Notes under the pieces: model-generated
What the model was told of the DNA's origin: nothing
The model's database searches: none
Seen by the model: only the letters and a program-made list of their open reading frames with translations
Program-made: the position numbers and the translations under genes
Part shown: positions 37,682 through 48,308 of the stretch, piece by piece
Layout: every line of letters starts with the position of its first letter
How positions within the stretch are numbered: position 1 is the first letter of the stretch
DNA from: Cucumis sativus
Lineage: Eukaryota; Streptophyta; Magnoliopsida; Cucurbitales; Cucurbitaceae
Reading direction: 5' to 3'
Assembly: GCF_000004075.3 (NCBI RefSeq)
Contig: NC_026660.2
Coordinates: 27,469,498 to 27,533,497 of the forward strand
DNA: 64,000 bases

Positions 37682-40591
37682 TTACAAGGTTTTCAAAGTA
37701 ATGGGGCAGCCACTTCTCAGCCTAGGGATGTGTGCCTTCTTTTCAAGGCTAGGATCTGGATCATCAACCGTCCACCTAAACAATACAAAGGTAGCGGAAC
37801 TGTTATAAGGATAAGAAGACGAAGGGGGGAAAAATTCTGAATTATATATTGGAACATGATGAAATGGCTACTGCTAGGAATGTACAAACTCACCTGTACC
37901 CTCCAGTCATTCTGTGCAAGAAGACCAACATTGTTAATTTGGCCATGTTAATTCCTAGACAGGTCCTGGGTCCAGATCCAAAAGGTATGAAACTGTATGG
38001 CTTTTGAATTTCCTGGAGGTATGCCCCATAGGTTAACAATAATATATGTTTAGTAGCCAAAGAAGGAAAAAAGAACAAGAAGAAACAGTGATCAATTGTA
38101 GGTAAATACATCAAATCTGGAAGGGTTGAATTTCATGGGGTCCTTGTACACATCTGGGTCATAATGAATGCATGTTGCATCGATGTTCACATGCCACCCT
38201 TTCTTTATTTCAAAATCTGCATATCACGTGCAAAGTGAGTTGGATGGGGCTCCCATTACCCTCTATTGAATCAATTTGTTCAAAAACTGCATACCAAGTC
38301 CACATGGCATCCTTTTCTGTTTATTTACCTATAGATAGAATGCCTTTCTTTATATGGTGTTACTATTCTAGCGGCAGAAATAGTTCTATGGGCAATGATT
38401 GGATTTAGCCTTCTGGCTACTCCTATCTTCCTACAATCCATTCATTTATCATATGACAAGAAAGTAATAATTTAAGATTTTTTAGAAAAGTCAAAAGTTC
38501 TTGACCACATAGTGGTTTTTAATTACGCAATTGGTGAGCTACACAAAGACACGAAAATGACAGTGACATGAGAAACTTACCTTCTAATCTGCAATCCCCT
38601 AGTGCCACACGAGGAAACCACAGCAAAACATTGGACATTCTCAATGTCTCCTTGACAACCTGCAATGTACATGATTTAAGTTGTCAATTGCCACTTCGTA
38701 CATTGTGAATAAAGTTCTTTACAATCTGAAGCAGTCTGTATACTCTTACAAAATAAGGACAAACTTAGGCTACTTATAACCTTTGAACCGTAGGACATTT
38801 TTTTAAGATCTTCAAGGGTAAGCAATTCTCCATCTTCCTTCTTTTGTAGAATTGACAGTTGTTCTTCCTGGAAATTTGAAATGGGTATTACTTATTAGTA
38901 TTCACTCCTCAGAAGTGCTTGGAATGAAAAGAATGAAGAGGTGTGGTTAATGTTAACGTTTGTTAGTTTTTTTCAAAGTAACTTAACAGGTTTTGGATCT
39001 TACCCGCAGCCTTTCTTGGGCCTCTTTGTTCTCGTCCAGGAACTTGATACACCACATCATAGCAGCAGCTGTAGTGGTTTGACCTGCAATTATCAGTGTC
39101 AATAGGTTATCCATTATCTCTGAGTCATCCAGCTTTTCATTTGAAGGATATGAATCTCTCTGCAACATTGACTCCAGGAAGTCTTCTGGTGACTCCTCTC
39201 CCCTTCGCCGTCGGGAAATTATCTCTCTAAATGTTTCCATGAGTCGTTTTCTTGCCTGCTCAACATGTTGTTAATTAATATATATGTTTCTAAAGTTGAA
39301 AGGAGTAAAGAAAAACCACGTTGAATTGTTTTGTACAAGTAAATTTGGTGTCTATATCTTAAAGTTTCCGACTGTACCTTTATGCCTTTGTAGTACCTAG
39401 TTCCTGGAATCATGAATGGGAAAGATAACATGGCTTCAGAGACGGCTGTACAGTCTTTCTCAATCTGTCTGAGTGTAGATTCATCCCTTAGACTCATTAG
39501 CATATTGCAGATGGAATCAAATGTTATCTGCAAATCACACAACATAAAAATAAAATATGTTGTCTGCTCAAGTCAAACAGACAAGTTTGAGAAAGATTAC
39601 TAAAATTTTATTTTCTGTAACCTTCATGCTAAAATCAAGCAGTACAAAACTTTTCCCATCTTTTTCTAGTTTCTTTAGCCTTTTGGAGAGCATGTCGTCA
39701 AATTCTTTGACAAACTTAGACAGAGAAGTCATGGAGAAAGGATCAGATAGAAGACGTCTAATTCTTCTGTGATTCTCATGGGAAACGCATAGTAAACTCT
39801 TCTCTCCAACAGCATCTCCCATGGATTTCACGTATCCCTTGTTGAATTGGACAAAATCATTGGAAAATATTGCTTTTGCCCCCTCTGCGCTTGGAACAAA
39901 CACATGTATCTTTCCAAATAGCCTTGTCTTGAACCACCTACCATGCCTGGTTTAGTGCCACCACAGTCATCAATTGCATGTTCTAAACTGCCTGGGATGT
40001 ATATGCTAATGTATGTATGCATGCATGTGTATATGTTTGTGTAGATCTATCTTCTCAAATAGCCATGCCATTCTCACCAGTAGTTTTAGTGTACAAATTC
40101 ACTGGAGTTAACTCTTATCCGATGATAGACAAAGTCTAGTTTTGTAGCCAAATGCTCTAAGATTATCAAATGAGAAGCTGAAGAAATCATCTAAAATATA
40201 TAAATTTCAAAATTTAGAAAGACGGTCCAAACTTGATGGCCTTGAATGAGGAAAATTTGAATCATATTAAAGGAATATTAGAAGTCATTTTGATGAAAGT
40301 GCTTGTGTAAAGAATATCCATAATCACCATGAGGGAGAGAACCACTTACCACAACCTGCGGAGTCTGACAAAGTGGTAACACCCTCTGGTACTGTTATTA
40401 GCAGAAAGAAAAGAGAAGGTTTCCCCTACAAAAGGTAACCCCAAGTAACCAGGAATTCCTCCATCATTCTTGCTCCTCACTCTCCACCAAACTTTCGAAA
40501 CCAACACTAAAACAGCTATGGAAAGAAGTGCTGCCACTGTAGGGTTAAAATACATTTGAGCTATGAACACAAGCCCTTCCTTACACAACAT
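37682..40591 (-). CDS. Cytochrome P450, CYP85 clan
   Basis: Membrane-anchored ER monooxygenase. Nine exons on the minus strand: 40591-40350, 39946-39622, 39527-39378, 39255-39004, 38867-38781, 38659-38581, 38216-38110, 38012-37894, 37775-37682. All junctions are GT-AG and in phase, giving 484 residues. An N-terminal hydrophobic anchor (about residues 16-34) is followed by the proline hinge GGIPGYLGLPFVGET. Helix K has ETLR (356-359), the PxRF motif is NPSRF, and the haem loop is FGSGPRTCLG with the ligand Cys at 432. The helix-I oxygen motif is AGQTTT (296-301); the usual acidic residue before the conserved Thr is replaced by Thr, which is unusual. The family looks closest to CYP85-clan enzymes of terpenoid, steroid and hormone metabolism; subfamily and substrate are not assigned. 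A second in-frame Met 12 codons downstream is an alternative start. Confidence 0.85.
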
Positions 40592-43068
40592 CCTCAACTT
40601 TTCTCCCTCGAACTCTTCTGATTGAGACTATTTGATGAAAACAATGAATGGTTCCAATGTGATAGGAGATTACTCTTCCGAGATGCTGCAATATATAAAT
40701 ATTAGAGAGGGTCAGAGTGTTCACAAGATAAGATTGTGGTATATATTTAAATGGTCGCCAATGTATATCCTTGGATGCTTAAGCATGAGAATGGAAAGAT
40801 TCATACCATAAAAACGACACATTATATGATATCCACCCGTGTTTAATCTTTATTTCAAGTTGGGGTCTATTATGTTTGTTTACTGATAGAATATATTTAT
40901 CATATAGTGGAAAATAACCACTCACTTTCTTTTATAGTTATGATTGTGATATATGGATTTGATGTTTATATGGGGTCTAAACTAAATGCTTGTAACATAT
41001 AATTGAAGGACTCCTTAGATGCCCACCAATATTTTATTTGATGGAGATCAATCAGACTATACATGTGGATTGAGCATTCGTATTTGGCGTTAATTGGTTG
41101 ATCTTTTATACTTCTATATAGCTGTCTTTCATTATATTTCTCAACTAGGGTACTTTTGTGGATCTGAACTGATAGTAACATATTGTAGTTATGAGATTAT
41201 TATTAGCATGATTTGGTAATAACAAGGAGTCCACTAATCTTTGCCTCTTCTTTCCTCTCCCCCTATACTTTTCCCTTTTTGGACCCCACTTTATTCTCTT
41301 TCCTTGCATCAATTTACCTTTTCACTTCCTCAAATTTGGCAGGAAAAGTATTTTGAAAAAGGTGAATATATATGGAAAACTGATACTGAAATTTGGTCGG
41401 GGGTTTACATATGGAGAATGGCTTTGGAGATTCCTATAGAAAAATGGAAATGGAAAGGACCCACTTTGAAATTTTGAAGGATATGTTTTGTGGGGAAACC
41501 CAGGAGAGGGAAGGAGGGTAGGTTCTTGGAGTGTAAAGGTCAGGGTCAGGGTCAGGTCTGTGAACACTTTTATATATATGAAAATGATGGTATAAGAGGA
41601 ACCAAAAGGCCATTAAAATGGATGTGTAGCAGTAACTTTGTTACCAAGCAGTGGGTAATGCTAACGTAAGATGATAACAACTCTGAAAGTAATTAGTTGA
41701 ATGAATGATAGGGAAAGGTTTTTTATAGTGTTGTGGCCGGCAATGCCCATAATAAAACAACTTCTTGCTTCGATGGATTGCTGTTGTTTGTTTCCTTTCA
41801 AGGGTCCCAACAAAACAACCCCAATTACTTTTATTTCTTTTTCTCTTTTGAGGTTCTAACCTTGTTGGATTTTCTGTCTTATTACACATGTTCTTCCCAA
41901 CTATTCTCTCCCTCTTATGTTACTGTTTTTTGTCTCACTCTTCATCAACTTCCGCCTCCATTACAAAGGATCAAACTTTCCATCAAAACTGTTCTAAAAT
42001 CTATTTTTCATATGTTTTTCGTTTTGGATTCTTTCATTTCTTTGAACCAATGATTCTATCTTTTCATTTTTGTGTGCTGTGTGACTCTTGATAATTGAAA
42101 TTAGAAGGAACATAATTAGAATATTTTCAATTGACAATGACCCTTTTTTATTTTTAAAAATTTGGTTTTGTATCCATCCTTTATGAATGATGAGTTTGAG
42201 TTTGAGTTTATAAAATATTAGATATCATTCAGTATTTCCTTTTGTGGTGCAAAATAAAATGCCTTTTGATCCTCATCGTATCAATCACATATTTGGATTG
42301 CTTTCTATTTAACTTTTGTTTCTTTATTTTTCCTTTTTCTTCACTATTATTTCTTTCTTCATCTTTTTCATTCATTAATCAATTGTATGGAGAATCATAT
42401 CATATCATATCATTGCACACTTAATTGAATTTCTCATTTATTCTTCTTCTCTTTCACTATTGACATCATCATCTTTTTCTTTTCTACTTCCTTTCTCACT
42501 CTAACTTTTAATTCAAATTCAATTATCTTATTTGATCTATATATTTAGAAAAGAACATATGACCAACTCTTCTCAATCTTCCTTCTTTCTCTTACTCATT
42601 GGTCTCACTTTTTTCTCTCCTTATTATTCATCCTCCTGCTTCCATTCTTGATTTGAGAAGAAGAAGAAGCTAAGAAGGCGACAGAAACAAAAGAAGAATA
42701 GGAATGGATCATAATCCATAATTGAAGAAAATAGAAAGAATCCATATGACTGTGATGGGAGTTTCATAATTGACTCTTGGATTTTGTTATTAATTAGAAA
42801 GCTAAGCTTCCTAATTTAAAATATATGGAAGCATTGGGTGATGATGATAATAAATTAGAATGTTTCTTCTTGCCCTTCCAATTTATTCTTATAATAAAAA
42901 GAAATTTGAAAGTAAGTTCACCAATTGGGCTTCTAGCCCATTTATAAGCAATGGGCTTACATGTTTCTTTGGGTATTTCACTCCATTTTGAAATCCAGCT
43001 GACAAATTAGACTCTTTTTTTTAGTAGTGCCTAACTTTTATACATACATTTTAAATTACTTAAAAAGC

Positions 43069-43099
<31 letters not shown>

Positions 43100-43766
43100 C
43101 AAACTTACCAACCAAGCAAGCAAAAAAAATCTATAACTTAATTTTAAATTTTTTACTAAATTAAAAAAAAAAATAAGAAAAATGGTGAAGTAGTAATCAC
43201 ATTATAAAATCAGCAAAAAAAAAAAAAAAAAAACATAAGATACTGAGATTGATTTATTGAGAATTATACCTAAAACTTAGGATTAGTATATATTAAGAAA
43301 TAGAAAGGAAAAAAAAAAAAACAGATATATAGTAATAGTGTGATAGGATAAAAAACATGAAAGAGAATTGGTGCTTTTAAATGGTTAGATAAAATAGTTA
43401 GGATTTAAATGAATTAAATTATTTAAGAAAAAGGAAGATTTGAGTTTATAGGTTCAAATTTCTTGGTGGGCAAGCAAAGAGCAACTCTTTCGAGTTTGAG
43501 ACCCCAATACCGAAAAGTAAACACGATGGTGGAGGCGGACACCTCTTTTCTACGTATCATTTTCGACACATTTTATTTTACCATTATTATTTCTAATTTA
43601 CTACCCAACAACCACAACAAAGACTCCTAAACACTTTTGGTCAATCCCATAGCACAAAGATGAAGACCAACGCAAAAGGAAACTCCCATGCTTTCTTCTT
43701 CTTCCTTATTTAAACTAACTTAACACTCCCTCTCTTCCACGCTAAATTCCGCCCCAACCATCATCC
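40592..43766. other. Intergenic region between P450 and AAA cluster
   Basis: Should contain the P450 promoter (right of 40592 on the minus strand) and the first AAA gene's promoter (left of 43767; a TTATTTAAA box near 43706). Three GGTCAG units occur at 41539-41556, a CATAT repeat near 42398-42415, and a TA microsatellite near 43070-43092. Several 60-106-codon frames in the T-rich part (41241-42424) have biased, low-complexity composition and no family resemblance; I see no gene. Confidence 0.45.
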
Positions 43767-45272
43767 ATGGCTTTTGATCCCTCTATCGCCCAATCTAACC
43801 TCCCCAACGCCAAGGCCATTCTCACCGCCGCCGCCTCCTTCGCCGCCACCGTCCTCCTCCTTCGCTCCATTGCCAACGACTTACTCCCCTCCGAATTCCG
43901 TGAATATTTCTACGATGGCATTCGAACCATCTTCTCCCGATTCTCCTCCCAACTCACCATGGTCGTCGACGAGATGGATGGTCTCGGCCCCAACCAAATC
44001 TACGAAGCTGCTGAGATTTATTTAGCCACCAAAATCTCCCCTTCCACTGCCAGACTCAAAGTCAGCAAACCCGAGAAGGAAGATAACATCACCACCGCCG
44101 TTGAAAGAAACGAGGAAGTTGTTGACACCTTCAATGGCGTCAAATTCCACTGGGTCCTCGTCTGTGAACAAGTCCAGCGGGAAAATTTCCACAATCCCCG
44201 GTCTCCTTATAGATCCGTCATTCGATCCTTCGAGCTCTGTTTTCACAAGAAACACAGAGAAATGGTTCTCAAATCATACTTACCCCACATTCTCCACCAA
44301 GCTAAAGAACTAAAGCAGCAGACTAAAACCTTGAAGATCTACACCTTTGACTATCAGAACATGTATGGTAGCATCTCCGATTTATGGATTCCGACCAATC
44401 TCGATCACCCTTCCACGTTCGAGAAGCTGGCCATGGACTCTGAGATTAAGCATTTCATTTTGAATGATCTCGAACGGTTTGTGAAGAGGAAGAAGTACTA
44501 CGAGAAGGTGGGTAAGGCTTGGAAGAGAGGGTATTTGTTGTACGGTCCTCCAGGAACTGGGAAATCGAGCTTGATTGCAGCAATGGCGAATTACTTGAAA
44601 TTCGACGTGTATGATTTGGAATTAACAGGGGTAGAATGCAATTCGGATCTTCGGAAGTTGTTGATGGGAATTGCGAACCGTTCGATTCTAGTGGTGGAGG
44701 ATATTGATTGTTCGGTTGAGTTTCAAGACAGAGATTCGGAAAAGGATGAAGAAGAAGACCCATCGACTTCGAGGAGGAGAAGACTGGTGACGTTATCGGG
44801 TTTGTTGAATTTTATTGACGGACTATGGTCTAGCTGCGGCGACGAGAGGATAATTATATTCACGACGAATCATAAAGAGAAGCTGGATCCGGCTTTACTC
44901 CGGCCGGGAAGAATGGATGTTCATATTCACATGTCGTACTGTACCCCATGTGGATTTAGAGTTCTTGCGTCCAACTACCATGGGATTGAGAACCATAGGT
45001 TGTTCGGTGAAATTGAGGGATTGATTCCCGGTGCGAAAGTGACTCCAGCAGAGGTGGCGGAGCAGCTGCTGAAAGGCGAGGAGAGTGACAATTCATTGAT
45101 GGATTTGATTGAATTTCTGAAGGTGAAAACAAGGGAAAATGAAGAAGGTGGAGAGAAGGAGAAGGAAGGGAAGAAAGAAGGGAAAGAAAATGGAAGGGAA
45201 AATGAAGAAGGTGGAGAAAAGGAGGAGAAGGAAGGGAAGGAAAATGGTAGAGTAGCTTCAACAGAGAAATAA
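43767..45272 (+). CDS. AAA ATPase, BCS1/HSR4 (OM66) type, paralog A
   Basis: Intronless gene of 501 residues. The N-terminus has a hydrophobic helix (about residues 17-35) that anchors the family in a mitochondrial or ER membrane, then the plant AAA-associated N-terminal domain (to about 220). The AAA core has Walker A GPPGTGKSS (about 259), Walker B ILVVEDIDC (about 306), sensor-1 IIIFTTNH and the LLRPGRMD arginine-finger region (about 377). The lid domain ends in a long Glu/Lys/Gly-rich tail with an internal duplication (45134-45195 repeated at 45197-45248). The family includes Arabidopsis HSR4/OM66, induced by stress and salicylic acid. Its nearest neighbour in sequence is paralog B. A TATA-like TTATTTAAA lies about 60 nt upstream. 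Confidence 0.9.
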   Translation: MAFDPSIAQSNLPNAKAILTAAASFAATVLLLRSIANDLLPSEFREYFYDGIRTIFSRFSSQLTMVVDEMDGLGPNQIYEAAEIYLATKISPSTARLKVSKPEKEDNITTAVERNEEVVDTFNGVKFHWVLVCEQVQRENFHNPRSPYRSVIRSFELCFHKKHREMVLKSYLPHILHQAKELKQQTKTLKIYTFDYQNMYGSISDLWIPTNLDHPSTFEKLAMDSEIKHFILNDLERFVKRKKYYEKVGKAWKRGYLLYGPPGTGKSSLIAAMANYLKFDVYDLELTGVECNSDLRKLLMGIANRSILVVEDIDCSVEFQDRDSEKDEEEDPSTSRRRRLVTLSGLLNFIDGLWSSCGDERIIIFTTNHKEKLDPALLRPGRMDVHIHMSYCTPCGFRVLASNYHGIENHRLFGEIEGLIPGAKVTPAEVAEQLLKGEESDNSLMDLIEFLKVKTRENEEGGEKEKEGKKEGKENGRENEEGGEKEEKEGKENGRVASTEK

Positions 45273-46002
45273 TGTTTTCCGGTGGCCGTGATGACGATGA
45301 TGACGAAGAACATATTTACTAATTTACCCCTCACTATGTTGAAATTAATCAATTAATTGTATTTTTTCTTTTTTTTGTTTGTAAAGGATGAGAAAATACG
45401 TTAGATAAAACTAAAAATAAAAGGTATATTGAAATTGACAGTGTGTACTGTGTTAAAGTTGATTAATTTAGAAAGTTGGACGGAAATTAGTAAAGAAATA
45501 TTGAATAGCCAGGAAAGAAAGGATCCAAATTAGGAGTTGAGTTGAAGTGAAAAGAAAATGTCACATTTTGCAATAGTCAAATAAATACTAATTGGAGAAA
45601 CTTTTGCTTCCTTTGTAAAAGAAAAATCAACCTCTAATTTAATAAGTCTCCCGAGAAAAATCAACCTCTAATTTATTGAAATATTGCTTGGGTTCCAACT
45701 AAGACATAGGAGAGAATGAATTCTCTTCACCTAAATACTTTTTTCTTCTTCTTATTTTCTTTTTTCAAGATCGGATTTTCAATCCAACACATTCTTGCCT
45801 TCTTTTTTATATATATATTTAAATAACTACGTAAGGATAACTTTTTGCTTTTTAAATCAAACCCTATTCAAATTTTAATTGTAATTTATCTTTCATTCAT
45901 TTGTCATGAATTTTATAAAAAAAAAATTATTTGTAATTTTATAAAACCCTATTTGTTGACCGACATCCATGAATAAAGATGATAGACCCTTTATTATAAC
46001 AT
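45273..46002. other. Intergenic DNA after paralog A
   Basis: AT-rich 3' flank of paralog A, with a direct repeat of AAAAATCAACCTCTAATTTA near 45624 and 45655. No gene seen. Confidence 0.45.
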
Positions 46003-46380
46003 CACTACAAGGATAATGGATTTGCCAACGCAGTAGTGCGTCAGAAAAATGGAAAAAACGTTGACAAAAGTTATACTCTTAATGTCATAAATAAGACCAT
46101 CAACCAAAATGTCGAAAGTAAAACATTTAGAATACTTTAACCGCGCGTGCTAAAGGAATGACGTCGAGCGTGTATTATCCCAAACGTCGTTGATGTGAAC
46201 GTAAAAATAACGTCAACAACGGGGTAAGTCCAACATCACGTCCACGGGTCGGATGTTTATTTTATGTAAAAATTTTGAAGGAAAGAAAAGGAGAGTTTTA
46301 GGCAGTGTGTGAAGACTGAAGGGGGGAGTGGGCGAATGGAAGTCGTCGCTTGGGAGTCACGTGTGGGTCGCACTCATATT
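46003..46380. mobile_element. One end of a CACTA-type DNA transposon
   Basis: CACTACAAGGATAA at 46003 is the usual start of a plant CACTA (En/Spm) terminal repeat. The following DNA is less AT-rich and full of short ACGTC / GACGT / AACGTC words, like subterminal repeats of such elements. I found no matching TAGTG end before the next gene, so this is a fragment or a diverged non-autonomous copy. The right boundary is approximate. It lies in the upstream region of paralog B. Confidence 0.45.
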
Positions 46381-46562
46381 AATTATTACGTGACTCTCTT
46401 AAGTTATAATTACTTTTCTTAGCAATGTATTCATGTATTGATATATACCTTTGATATGGTTGATAGTGGTACATAGACTTTGAATTAAAATAATAGAATT
46501 TTGAATTGACCCCACCTCCCAAAAGACTTTTCTTTTGAGTCTCTTTTCCGTTGGTCAAGACG

Positions 46563-46631
46563 ATGGATCCTGAAAATGGCCACCTCAGATCGTTATTTAT
46601 CCACTCTTCTCATTGCCATTTACTTCAATGA
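46563..46631 (+). promoter_or_regulatory. Upstream ORF of paralog B
   Basis: An ATG at 46563 opens a 22-codon frame ending in TGA at 46629-46631, ahead of the likely main start at 46690 and overlapping another upstream ATG (46576) that is in frame with the main protein. If transcribed it could lower translation of paralog B. No TATA box position settles whether the transcript includes it. Confidence 0.3.
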
Positions 46632-46689
46632 TTCTTCTTCCTTCTACTACTTCACCACTTCTTTGATTCATTACTCCTCATTTTCCACC

Positions 46690-48159
46690 ATGCCTTCCAA
46701 CCCCTCTTCCTCCCATCCTAATTTCGCCAATGTCAAGCCTTTACTTACTGCCGCCGCCTCCTTTGCCGCCACCCTCGTCCTAGCTCGCTCCGTCGCCAAC
46801 GACTTATTGCCCCCTCATCTCCGATCCTATTTGTACCATGGTTGTCGAGACATCTTCAACCGGTTCTCCTCCCAACTCACTATGATCATCGACGAGAGGG
46901 ACGGCCTCGGCCCCAACCAAATCTACGACGCCGCTGACACCTATTTGGCCACCAAAGTCTCCCCCTCCACTCACAGACTCAAAGTCACCAAGCCCGAGAA
47001 GGAAGATAACATCACCACCACCATGGAAAGCAACCAGCAAATTACTGACATCTTCGATGGCGTCCAATTTCACTGGGTCCTCGTTTGTAGCCAAATCGAG
47101 GAACAAAATCTCTACAATCCTCGGTTACCTTTCCGTTCTACCGTCCGATCTTTCAAACTCTGTTTTCACAGGAAACACAGAGACATGGTACTCAAATCGT
47201 ATTTGCCCCATATTCTTCACCAAGCTAAAGAGCTGAAACAGCAGACTAAAACCTTGAAGATCTACACCTTTGATTTCCGTCACATGTACGGCAACAATTC
47301 GAATTTATGGATTCCGACCAATCTCGATCACCCCGCCACATTCGAGAAGCTCGCCATGGACTCTGAGATTAAGGATTTCATTTTGAGAGATCTCGAACGG
47401 TTTGTGAAGAGGAAAGAGTATTACAGGAAGGTGGGTAAGGCTTGGAAGAGAGGGTATTTGTTGTACGGTCCGCCAGGAACTGGGAAATCGAGTTTGATTG
47501 CAGCAATGGCAAATTACTTGAGATTCGCTGTGTATGATTTGGAATTAACAGAGATCCAGTGTAATTCCGATCTGAGGAAATTGCTGATTGGAATGGGAAA
47601 TCGTTCGATTTTGGTGGTGGAGGATATTGATTGTTCGATTCAATTTCAAGATCGAGAGTCGGAAAGTGCTGAAGAAGAAAACATACCGTTTAGGAGGAGA
47701 ACAACACAGGTGACGTTATCGGGTTTGTTAAATTTCATTGACGGGTTGTGGTCGAGCTGCGGGGACGAGAGGATTATTATATTCACGACGAACAGGAAAG
47801 AGAAGTTGGATGGGGCATTGCTCCGGCCGGGAAGAATGGACGTTCATGTTCACATGTCGTATTGCAGCCCTTGTGGGTTTCGGCTTTTGGCGTCCAATTA
47901 CCTTGGGATTGAGAACCATCAGTTGTTTGGTGAGATCGAGGAGTTGATTTTGAAAGCAAAAGTGACACCGGCGGAGGTGGCAGAGCAGCTGCTTAAAGGG
48001 GAAGACGGTGATACAGCATTAAGGGAATTGATGGAGTTTCTGGAAGATAAGAAAATGAGAAATGAAGAAGAAAGGAAGGGCAAAATTGATGATGAATCTG
48101 AAATGGAAGCTGGAGAAAAGGAGGAGAGGAAAGAAGAGAATGAAGGTATAGCGGCCTGA
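46690..48159 (+). CDS. AAA ATPase, BCS1/HSR4 type, paralog B
   Basis: Intronless, 489 residues from the ATG at 46690, chosen because MPSNPSSSHPNFANVKPLL aligns with the start of paralog A. An in-frame ATG at 46576 would add 38 residues rich in Ser/Tyr/Phe that have no counterpart in the paralogs. Same layout as A: N-terminal membrane helix, AAA-associated domain, Walker A GPPGTGKSS, Walker B ILVVEDIDC, sensor-1 IIIFTTNR, LLRPGRMD, charged C-terminal tail. Walker A through sensor-1 is very close to A, pointing to a tandem duplication. A CACTA fragment lies just upstream. Confidence 0.88.
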   Translation: MPSNPSSSHPNFANVKPLLTAAASFAATLVLARSVANDLLPPHLRSYLYHGCRDIFNRFSSQLTMIIDERDGLGPNQIYDAADTYLATKVSPSTHRLKVTKPEKEDNITTTMESNQQITDIFDGVQFHWVLVCSQIEEQNLYNPRLPFRSTVRSFKLCFHRKHRDMVLKSYLPHILHQAKELKQQTKTLKIYTFDFRHMYGNNSNLWIPTNLDHPATFEKLAMDSEIKDFILRDLERFVKRKEYYRKVGKAWKRGYLLYGPPGTGKSSLIAAMANYLRFAVYDLELTEIQCNSDLRKLLIGMGNRSILVVEDIDCSIQFQDRESESAEEENIPFRRRTTQVTLSGLLNFIDGLWSSCGDERIIIFTTNRKEKLDGALLRPGRMDVHVHMSYCSPCGFRLLASNYLGIENHQLFGEIEELILKAKVTPAEVAEQLLKGEDGDTALRELMEFLEDKKMRNEEERKGKIDDESEMEAGEKEERKEENEGIAA

Positions 48160-48264
48160 AGTTGAAGATGAACTAAATGACGGGTATTATAGCTATGTTC
48201 ATGCTTCCATTCAAATAATTAAAATCGTGTAACGGCTACTACATATGTGTGCATTTAACCAAAT

Positions 48265-48308
<44 letters not shown>

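Noticed and set aside
41241-42424. Cluster of 60-106-codon frames
   Set aside because: Low-complexity T-rich DNA gives Phe/Ser/Leu-rich frames on both strands; no splice-consistent or family-like gene.
44956-45352. Minus-strand frames of 101 and 125 codons rich in Ser, Phe and Pro
   Set aside because: Antisense shadows of the Glu/Lys/Gly-rich tail of paralog A.
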